Below, piece by piece: positions 56,576-64,000 of a stretch of DNA of 64,000 bases. Made by a program: the position numbers and the translations under genes. The notes under the pieces were generated by a model, which was not told the origin of the DNA, did no database searches, and saw only the letters and a list, made by a program, of their open reading frames with translations. Source of the DNA: Lyophyllum atratum (Eukaryota > Basidiomycota > Agaricomycetes > Agaricales > Lyophyllaceae). The first letter of the stretch is position 1. The number at the start of each line of letters is the position of its first letter. The stretch spans positions 1 to 64,000 of the forward strand of contig JACGCN010000021.1 in NCBI GenBank assembly GCA_014905825.1, read 5' to 3'.

Positions 56576-56953
56576 TGTCTCGAATTAGGAAGCCTCGAAA
56601 ATCTACGACACATCGCGTTTCGGGTGCATCGTTTGGCAGAGCTTCGCTACGTAGCCGACCTGTGCGAGTCGCTTTGGAATGCTAGCCATCTTGATGAGGT
56701 TGCCTTCTCCGTTGGGCGGGAACTGTGCGGCCACCGGGCTGTTGATGAAGCTAAGTCCGAATGGAAGCGCATCGATGATTATTTGATTGGAGGGCATGGA
56801 AGGGTTGTTCGTGTGTTAGGTCTTGGACTGTTTCAATTGCACAGGAACGCTGTCCGGGCATATTTCGAGGAGCATATGCCACATATATACTCTGCGGGAC
56901 GCCTGTGTACGGAGCGGGACATACACGGAAAAGCACTGATCAATATCTTTTAG

Positions 56954-57489
56954 GACCGTAAACTATAAATGTTTCTCCTTCCGCCCACTCTCTACTCGAC
57001 GCATCAGGTTGTGAATGCATGTCATACTGTCTATATATAGCCAAGGAAATATCTCATGTATATCTACTGATGATACGAACACGATACGAGGGAGGCCACG
57101 CCGTGACCTTAGTGAAGAGATCAGAATAGAATGCCATACCGCCAACGTCCTTATGTCAAGACTAAGACTTGGATCCGATCGAATAAGTAGTATTGGAGCA
57201 TAGTATTGGAGCAAAGTGTTACATGCTAACGTAGCGCCCACATAAAGTGCCCATGACTCTGCGGTCCCGGCGTCCCATTGCTCAGCAACTACTGTAACCT
57301 TCGCGAACATCGTCGAATCCGGGGTCTTTCCTATACGCACGTCACTTCAGTCAGAAACATGCAAGAAGAGGTGAAGCAAAAAACTACTCACAGCACTCAA
57401 TCACGTCCCGCCAAACACACCCATCAACCCGAAAATCTTTGACTTCCCCGCCCTTCAAACCAACCCACCTCTCTCCCTTCCCTTAGCGT
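56954..57489. other. 3' flank of small F-box copy 3
   Basis: No gene is seen. The beginning (TGTTTCTCCTTCCGCCCACTCTCTACTCGACGCATCAGG region) resembles 62,640-62,690, downstream of copy 5, so the duplicated unit includes the 3' flank. Confidence 0.4.
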
Positions 57490-57905
57490 TAAATGCTGTA
57501 TCTCATCCGCCACGCCAGCCGCCCCAAATCGCACACCCCCACAACTAATGTACTCCCCCCTCGGACCCCGACTCCCCATCACCCCAACCCCAGCTCCTCG
57601 ACGTGTACGACCATGTCATTGTTCTGATCAACCCCGAAGTCGATTGAGACCGGTGCCGGCGCCTTGCATGATGTCCTTTCGTGCGGAGCAAGTTTGAGCG
57701 TAGCAATCGTCGTCGTGGAGGTCGAGGTGAGATTACTTGGATTCGCGCTGGTGCTGGTCTCCGTGAAGGTTCTCTGGGCGACGACGTGTGGGTCAGCTGG
57801 TGTAGCGTTTAGAAGAAGCAGGGCGTCGGAGCGCAGTATGTTGGAGTAGGAGGACGGCCGGCCTCGTGTGCGGACGGGGCGTCGTTTTGACGGTGGGTCT
57901 GGAAG
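57490..57905 (-). pseudogene. 2H-phosphoesterase fragment, last exon only
   Basis: On the minus strand it reads SKRRPVRTRGRPSSYSNILR, then FTETSTSANPSNLTSTS, then VSIDFGVDQNNDMVVHVEEL, matching the last exon of the gene at 11,228. The HCTLL catalytic motif at the exon start is lost. One base is missing before the MGSRGP segment, so the frame stops early although GEYIS/CGG sequence follows. A third, clearly dead copy. Confidence 0.75.
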
Positions 57906-57959
57906 GCGGATCATAGACAGATGGCCATCTGGGTATGCAACCGCTCGTCTCAATGATCG

Positions 57960-58170
57960 GAAGTCAGGAGTTCGACGTGAAAGTTGTGGTGGGTCCTGCC
58001 TGGGGACGAAGCGCTCGATTACTTGGGGATGGAAGGGGTTTGAATGACGCGGGGATTATTCGAGCCCTTCGATGTCGAGATTGGGCCGGCCGCGACTGAC
58101 CACCAGCCAAGGGACACGAAGAGATACCCGCAGAGCAACTACTCAAGCGAGGGTGGTGTTATGTAGGCGG
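57960..58170 (-). pseudogene. Questin-oxidase-like (DUF4243) remnant, copy 2
   Basis: A short minus-strand piece reading SRGRPNLDIEG and RFVPRQDPPQLSR, corresponding to SRGRPNLDIEAFY and LFVPRQIPPKLPR in the remnant at 52.9-53.1 kb. The surrounding 500 bp are also shared, so it moved with the small F-box flank. Confidence 0.5.
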
Positions 58171-59235
58171 CATATAAAGGGCGGAAGGTGGATGAAGTAA
58201 TCAGGTGCATGCTACGAGTGTAACGTGTTCTTATGGACTGGCAAAACGAGAACGTGGATGTCTGGGCAGGGACATACAGGAAGAAGTCCGCGTTGAATTC
58301 AAGTTCGTCATACGCCACCCTCCGATGCCATACAGAATCGGGTTCATCCAGCTGAGCTGCCCGACCTTCCGTTCAACATCTGTGGATGAGTTGGATCGAC
58401 ACGCCAGTCAGCCATATATGTCCGAAGATCCGAACCAAGATACTGTCCGTTCTACAAGTATTGCGCGGGTGTAATCGACAAGGAAGTAGAGAGCCGTAGT
58501 GTAGTCAGAGGCCACATCTGCCACCGACAAACCTGTTTTCAGTACTGAAACTGATAAGATACGATCAGATAGATCTTACCTTGAATAAGCAGGCCCGTAT
58601 GCTCGAGCGCAATGTCCCAACACCTCATACTTTTTTCATGCTAGGCGCACTCCGTTCTACTCCGTTTCGCCATGATTTCGCCAGCTGAGCGGGGGTATGC
58701 GGGGTGTATGCGGGAGACGAGACTGTGCTGAGGCTGCACGACATCAGCCACACGAGAGGTATGCGGGTCCAATTTGCGCCGAAAGGAATGCGCAAGGCTA
58801 CCAGATAGAATAGCTATAGCGATAACAAGTTGAGGTCCGCGTCTGCTGATCCGTCGAAGTCGAAGCAAGTCGGTGAGGAGCTTTGGTCATGTTGTGTGCT
58901 CTTCAGAATTTGCCACGTTTCTTCTGACTTGTATCGTTTACCTCTCGGTCCCAATCTCCGAGCTGATATCGGTGCGCCTGGTCAGTGTACTTCGAAAAAA
59001 TTCGCAGACAGAACTCGTTTTCCTGGTCCGCATAAACCGGTCTTTCAACTATCGAGTGAATCGACGTGGGAATCGACCTCTCAAGGCATCATTATCCTGA
59101 AGCATTCGCTTGGCATCGGCCCTCTTTCTATAGTCGTCATCTAAGCAAAAGTCATATCATGTCGACAAACAGGTTCGGTTTTCAAATTCATTGGCAAAGG
59201 ACTGGCATTTCATATCTTTCGAATTCAGTTCAACG
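58171..59235. other. Duplicated 5' flank of small F-box copy 4
   Basis: It matches 53,200-54,310 in the same orientation and 32,215-33,070 inverted. It is the promoter side of the small F-box unit; no separate gene is supported. Confidence 0.6.
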
Positions 59236-60454
59236 ATGTCCGTCTACTCGATCTTTCCTCAAGAGATCATCGATAAGATCATCAACGCTCTCGACGGCCC
59301 CGAGTTGCAAACGACACTCATCTCATGTTGCACAGTTTCGTCTTCGTTCTATAATGCAGCCCAGAAAATGTTGTACAGGTCGCTTTCTGTTTCATTAGGT
59401 CATCCGAAAGATAATGCGCGGAACGAAGCCCTAGAAAGCTCGTTGATGTCTAGCAGCCACCTCAGCACCTACGTGGACTCGATCTCGATCCTGATAGATC
59501 TAGAACACCCTTCAGAAATCTCCTTTGCAGCCCTGCCTAAGCTGGATCGACTGCGCTCTATAAAGATCGAATGCCCGCCCGAATTGATAGATTGGTCCGC
59601 TTTACCCGACACATTCAAGCACGACGTGTCGACGGTCCTTAGGTTCCCCACGCTGCGCGATATTCGTCTATCCTACATGTATAATTTCCCACTTTCCTAC
59701 CTCTGTGCTTCCCTATCCCTCCAAAAGCTCGACATATTGCATTCGGCCCTCTTAGGCGATGTTGTCTTCGATAACACAGATCACCCCCCTCCATCGATCG
59801 AACCCAAGCTTAAAGGCTCTCTCCGGACCCTCATCGCACGGGAAAGTATCATGCATTCGCTCTACCCCGCGCTTCTGAGTCCTCTTTCCCCTCTTCACAT
59901 CTCGGGCGTCAAGGAACTAGCAGCCACACTGTGGAACGATGCAAATGTCATCGGCCTGAACTCACTCCTAAGTGTCGCAGCGTCTTCGTTGCAGACATTG
60001 TGTATCGAAGTCGAGGCCAGTAAGCAGAGATCATAGGCTTATCACACACAGTGACTGACGTCGAAGTCCTAAAGCATTCCCTCTCGATTGCCTCGAAATG
60101 CCTCTCAAATTGGGAAGCCTCGAAAATCTACGAAACATCGCATTTCAAGTGCAGCGCTTGGCCGAGCTTCGCTACGTAGCTAGCCTCTGCGAGTCGCTTC
60201 GAAATGCCAACCACCTTGATGAGGTGACCTTTACCGTTGGGCTGTTATTGTGCGGCCTAGGCAATGTCGAGGGTGTTGATGAGGCCACTTTGGAATGGAG
60301 GCGCATCGATGAATACTTGAGTGCAGGGCATGGAACCTCGCCGTTGCGTCTGATCCGTGTCGTCCCAATCCGAGTGCCACACGGGATCATTGTCCCAGCA
60401 TATTTCGAGAAGAGTATGCCACGCATATACTCTGCGGGACGCCTGCGAGTTTAG
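59236..60454 (+). CDS. Small F-box protein, copy 4
   Basis: Exons 59,236-60,019 and 60,075-60,454 give 387 residues. It starts MSVYSIFPQEIIDKIINALD and continues CTVSSSFYNAAQKMLYRSLS, then leucine-rich sequence (LDRLRSIKIEC, SLQTLCIEVE, LENLRNIAFQV, ELRYVASLCESL). Exon 1 has the same length as in the copy at 32,214. A TAG in the last line of the domain (GRLRV then stop) removes about 14 residues present in the other copies; the rest of their C-terminus (QGIQGEALV) is still readable beyond it. The truncation is small, so the protein may work. Probably an SCF adaptor of unknown target; an upstream ATG at 59,191 is in frame but not needed. Confidence 0.75.
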
Positions 60455-61084
60455 CAGGGCATACAAGGAGAGGCACTGGTAGTTATCGTTTAGGAGCGTC
60501 AACTGCCAGTCTCTCTCGTTCTTTCTTGGATCGAGGTTGTGACGAGAAGCGGGAATCGAAGCGAGAGGCTGTTGTCTACAGGTATCGCGTCGGTGTACTC
60601 GGAAAAGCGATATGGTATGCGAGATGTAGCATAGTCAGGAATTACAGCCGCCTCCCTCAAACCTGTGCAAGTGTCGACGACAAATTCAATACTGGAACCG
60701 ACAAGATACAATCAAGTAGATCACACCTTCAATAACCACGCCCGGAATAGGAAATTGAAGCCCATAGCCGACATGGACTATCGCATAAGTCAAGCCACCC
60801 AAGACTCGGAGGCGTTTGAACATCAGTGGCTCCTTCTCAAGTCGTTTTCCTGGCCCGCAAACATCCATCTTTCGATTATCGAGTGAGTAGGGCTTCGAAG
60901 GGTCGTGTGAATTGACGTCACAAGGCATCATTAGCTTGAAGCCGCCGCATCTGCTTGGCATCCGCCCTCTTATTGTAATCGTCGTCTCAGCACAAGTCAT
61001 ATCAAGTCGACAGACAGGTTTCGTTTACCAAGTTATTGGCGCAGGATCCAACATCTGACATCTTTCGAATTCAGCGCACTGATC
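60455..61084. other. Spacer between small F-box copies 4 and 5
   Basis: It contains the 3' flank of copy 4 and the promoter side of copy 5. About 60,640-61,080 is a shortened version of the repeated 5' flank (CAGTCTCGACGACAAATTCA..ACTGGAACCGA-like, TCAAGTCGACAGACAGGTT). No gene is supported. Confidence 0.5.
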
Positions 61085-62352
61085 ATGTCCGTCTACCCGA
61101 GCTTTCCTCAAGAACTCATCGATAAGATCATCCAGACTCTCGACGGCCCCGACGTGCAAACGACACTCGTCGCATGCTGCACAGTGTCATCCTCCTTCTG
61201 CAACACGGCTCAGAAATTGCTGTACAGGTCGCTTTCTGTTTCATTAGGCCATCCGAAAGATGCTGCGCGGAACGAAGGCCTAGAAAGCTCGTTGATGTCT
61301 AGCAACCATCTCAGCACCTTCGTGGACTCGATCTCAATCCTGATAAAGAGTCTAGAACCGTCTTCCGACATTTCCTTTGCAGCTCTTGTTAAGCTGAATC
61401 GACTGCGATCTCTACGCATCGAAGGCCCCTCCCAATGGGCAGATTGGTCCGATTTACCCGACATATTCAGGCACAACGTATCTACTGTCCTCGGATTCCC
61501 CACCCTGCGCAATTTCCGTCTGTCACACATGTATGATTTCCCACTTTCCTACCTCTGTGCAGTCCCCTCCCTCGAAACCCTCGAGGTAGGACATACGACC
61601 CTCTTAGATGATATTGCCTTCGATACCACAAATCACCCCGCTCCATCCATCGATCCCCAGCGTCAAGGCTCTCTCCAGACCCTCATCGTGCGCGAACAGC
61701 TCCTGCATGTGCTGTACCCTGCGCTCCTGAGCCCTCTTTCCCCGCTTCATGCCTCGGGCCTCCGGAAACTTGAAGTCAACCTGGACAAGGAGTCCGATGT
61801 TATCGGGCTGAAAGCACTCCTCGGTGTTGCAAACTCTTCGTTGGAGGAGTTGGAAATTCTTGCCAACAAGTGTAGTGAGCAGATCTTATACTCTTACCGC
61901 ACACATTGACTCATACTCGGACTCCTGAAGCATTCCCTATCGATTCCTCAAGCATGCTTCTCGGGCTGGGGGGCCTCGAAAATCTACGACACCTCGCGTT
62001 TATGGTGCAGTGTCCGGCGGATCTTCGCTACGTAGCCAACCTCTGCGAGTCGCTTCGGAAAGGTCACCATCTCGATGGGGCGACCTTCTTCCTTGCGGGG
62101 GAATTGTGTGGCCTAGCCGATGTCCGAGCTATTGATAAGACTAAGCCCGAATGGAGGCGCATCGATGAATATCTGGTTGGAGGGCACGGAACGCCGGCGT
62201 CATGCATGATTCGTGTCATCAAAATTGGAGGGTATCAATCGAACCGCAGCATCCGGGAATTTTTTGAGGAGAACATGCGACACATATACTCTGCGGGACG
62301 TCTCCGTGTGATGCGTCGAATACCAGGAGGTACACTGGTCGATATCTTGTAG
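61085..62352 (+). CDS. Small F-box protein, copy 5
   Basis: Exons 61,085-61,871 and 61,931-62,352 give 402 residues. It begins MSVYPSFPQELIDKIIQTLD and CTVSSSFCNTAQKLLYRSLS. The leucine-rich body (LNRLRSLRIEGP, LRKLEVNLDKES, SLEELEILANK, LENLRHLAFMVQ, DLRYVANLCESL) ends RLRVMRRIPGGTLVDIL. The donor is a slightly weaker GTAGTG instead of the GTAAGC of the other copies; the acceptor (CTGAAG|CA) is conserved. It is the most diverged of the family in the body of the protein and appears intact. Likely substrate adaptor of an SCF ubiquitin ligase. Confidence 0.8.
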
Positions 62353-63772
62353 GACCGTATACGCCGTATCTGTGCCATATATAGATAGCGAATTTCGAAG
62401 GAGGTTCCCGGGCGCATATTGTCGCTGCAGGACGCAACTCGAGGAAGTCGAGTGCATCACATAAATATATCCACGTCGCAGACGCCTCACAAAGCATAAA
62501 ATGGAGAGCCCGCACGTAAGAATCGACGCGTGTGGAACGGAAACACAGATGCATGTGAGAGAGTTAAGACTCTACGTAGGGAAGTCCGGGGAGTCTATGT
62601 TCGGAATGTGTTACGTCTCTTGCATCAAAAGCGTCTGTAAATCCTTTCCTCTTCTTCCGCGCACTCCCTACTCGAAACATCAGGTAGCGTATGGATGTCA
62701 TACTGTCTATGGCGGAAAGGATGCTGGTGCGAGCGGGCGAAAAAGGGCAAAAATACAAAATCTGAAAAAGCGAATTCGCCGATAGCGTGTCCCCGGATCG
62801 AACGAAGCTCCGCGTGTGGTCGACCACCAGGTATCGCAGCACGATACGCGTTGCGCTACGGGTCGCCGACAGTCGTATACGAGCTCTGAATGCCGTTCAT
62901 CGTCGGGTGAAAAAAACGGCTGATGATGCGTCGTGACAGCCACCCCGATTCGAACGAGCGTGCAGACTATGCTTGGATCAAATAGAGCTCCTCTTTTCAG
63001 GTCCAAGCGCGACATCCACCTGATTGTGAAGCGTCGACGGCTTTTTAAAGATCTAAACGTCAGTCACGCAAAGCATAGGACGAGAGAGTGGAAGGCGAGG
63101 ACAGACCTCGTTGGGCACGAGAGGAAACGAAAGACGACGCCAACGGCCTAGCTTGGACGTGTGCAAAAACGTTTCTAAGTCGTAAGTCGTAAGTCGTAAG
63201 TCGTAAACACAGCCCTGGGTGTCTCGGGCGGTCCTCTAGCCCAACCCCCGATGTCCCAGAGCATTGGACAGCAGCGTAGCCAGGTATGTACGTCACGGAG
63301 GGCATGGCGTCCAGATCATGTACCGGCGGGACCTATGCCACTGTAGATCAGGCACTGCGCCTTGGGCCTGGAATGAGAGAGAGTGCACGCAAGATGCACG
63401 CGTATACTCTGGGTTCGACGCCATTATCGCCCTGATGGCAGCATAGCATAGCGCGGGGCCCCTCGACCGCGCTCCCCCACCACACATTTCACGACAAGAG
63501 AGAAAGTGGTGGCTATCCCCCGAACCCCGAACCTGTGGTCGCGTAGCTCAAGCGGTGCAGCGGCAGTGCCCCCTCACGTCATCACCCCTTCCCACTCCCA
63601 CGCACAGACCCCGCTCTGCCTCTTGGGGTGCGAATTGAACCGGCGCTTTAAAACGGACTCATCATACCTTGTGTGTTGTTGGACAGCGCTAGCCCAGTGC
63701 CCACCGACCCCACCCTACCCTACCCTACCCTCCCTTCCCCGACTCCCACCGCCCCGCTCCCGACTACTTGCC
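62353..63772. other. Intergenic region before Rho1, with tRNA-like pieces
   Basis: No protein gene is supported. On the minus strand GTTCGATCC (62,795-62,803) with an A-box-like TAGCGCAACG (62,849-62,858), and GTTCGAATCG (62,946-62,955), resemble tRNA T-arms and promoter boxes, but neither folds with a matching acceptor stem. AGTCGTA is tandemly repeated at about 63,178-63,206. A CCCTA run (about 63,713-63,730) and a C-rich stretch precede the Rho1 start and probably belong to its promoter/leader. Confidence 0.45.
63178..63206. repeat. 7-bp microsatellite (GTCGTAA), about four units
   Basis: The unit GTCGTAA is repeated four times without interruption. Its position between duplicated F-box units and Rho1 has no evident function. 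Confidence 0.9.
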
Positions 63773-64000
63773 ATGTCGGAAATCAGAAGGAAGCTCGTCA
63801 TTGTTGGAGATGGTGCTTGTGGAAAGGTCTGTCGTCTGCTTTGCTGCTGCGCCGGGTCATCCTTCCGTACCCGCAGGCGCCAGGAGGGGGGCGGGTAAGG
63901 GCGAGGAGGGACTGGCGCTGGTGGGATTTGGAGTGGATGTGACGTGCTGACCACTTTGAATTGTAGACGTGCTTGTTGATCGTGTTTTCCAAAGGAACGT
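63773..64000 (+). CDS. RHO1: Rho1-type small GTPase, 5' end only
   Basis: Exon 1 (63,773-63,826) encodes MSEIRRKLVIVGDGACGK. A 140-bp intron (GTCTGT...TTGTAG) follows, and exon 2 opens at 63,967 with TCLLIVFSKGT, completing the P-loop GDGACGKT that binds the nucleotide phosphates. This is the near-invariant start of fungal Rho1. The protein controls cell-wall glucan synthesis, protein kinase C signalling and polarity at the plasma membrane; those roles are family knowledge. The gene runs off the right edge, so its effector loop and CAAX end are not visible. The intron in the P-loop codon region is positioned between Lys and Thr. Confidence 0.92.

Larger units (their letters stand above)
54312..56953 (+). 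pseudogene. Small F-box protein, copy 3, split by a transposon
   Basis: Exon 1 is 54,312-55,101 (MSAYPTIPQEIIDKIINALE..., CTVSSSFCNAAQKMLYRSLS). The 54-bp intron ends at 55,155 and exon 2 begins at 55,156. Twenty-six bases into exon 2 a 1.4-kb element with terminal inverted repeats is inserted; the exon resumes at 56,576 (CLELGSLENLRHIAF-type sequence) and ends at 56,953. Taking the flanking repeat once, the two parts are in the same frame and would encode about 397 residues with no other defect. The insertion is therefore the only visible lesion. As it stands, the protein would end early or run into element sequence. The start is fixed by comparison with the other copies. Confidence 0.8.

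Noticed and set aside
63530..63650. A tRNA-like A-box (TAGCTCAAGCGG) near 63,541 with a possible B-box at 63,628.
   Set aside because: Spacing would need a large intron, the T-loop lacks the TTC core, and no acceptor or anticodon stem pairs.
63713..63730. The CCCTA run as an interstitial telomere.
   Set aside because: Only about four 5-bp units lie within a generally C-rich promoter of Rho1; fungal telomeres are normally the 6-bp TTAGGG repeat.
1..64000. A secondary-metabolite or otherwise co-regulated gene cluster.
   Set aside because: Apart from a Zn2Cys6 regulator and decayed DUF4243-like remnants, no backbone synthase, transporter or set of tailoring enzymes is present.
1..64000. CRISPR arrays, bacterial operons or integrated viral genes.
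   Set aside because: No regularly spaced repeats with unique spacers were seen. Genes carry spliceosomal introns and no viral hallmark motifs were found.

Overview
The window reads as nuclear DNA of a filamentous basidiomycete, most likely an Agaricomycete. Genes are cut by short GT-AG introns of about 50-60 bp. The families present are typical of that group: a Plavaka/KDZ DNA transposon, large F-box/leucine-rich families, EXD1-like 3'-5' exonuclease proteins, a Zn(II)2Cys6 regulator with the basidiomycete-style cluster, and a Rho1-type GTPase whose first two exons close the window. No bacterial, viral or organellar signal was seen. All family calls come from reading motifs; no database search was run.

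Layout. 0-5.8 kb: a frameshifted small F-box gene, then a decayed oxysterol-binding-protein (OSH/OSBP) pseudogene on the minus strand, paired head-to-head with a decayed RNI-like LRR pseudogene on the plus strand. 5.8-11 kb: an unrecognised multi-exon gene and a membrane-anchored pepsin-like protease, both minus. 11.2-13.4 kb: a 2H-phosphoesterase (AKAP7/ASCC1-like) gene. 14.1-30.7 kb: two tandem copies of a block made of a 600-residue F-box gene, an LRR pseudogene and an OSH pseudogene. The OSH pseudogene of the first copy is split by a 6.1-kb Plavaka-type transposon carrying a transposase and a divergent accessory gene. 30.9-35.3 kb: an intact small F-box gene (minus), a truncated 2H-phosphoesterase pseudogene and a fragment of the large F-box gene. 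35.5-37.0 kb: a multi-pass membrane protein. 38.5-46.1 kb: two EXD-like genes flanking a broken PHD-finger gene of mobile-element character, itself hit by a 330-bp hAT-type MITE. 46.6-50.5 kb: the Zn2Cys6 regulator. 50.5-54 kb: little of certainty plus a degenerate DUF4243-like remnant. 54.3-62.4 kb: three small F-box genes, one interrupted by a 1.4-kb TIR element, together with pseudogene fragments of the neighbouring families. 63.8 kb to the end: the Rho1 start.

The main theme is a birth-and-death locus. The same five or six gene types (small F-box, large F-box, OSH, LRR, 2H phosphoesterase, DUF4243-like) recur in direct and inverted order, mostly as broken copies. The 0-5.8 kb block is an inverted copy of about 27.7-32.9 kb. 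Transposons have landed inside these copies and in one case supply a precise before-and-after comparison. The apparently single-copy genes (protease, regulator, membrane protein, Rho1) sit between the duplicated blocks. I see no biosynthetic pathway or operon-like co-operation; the intact genes look individually regulated.
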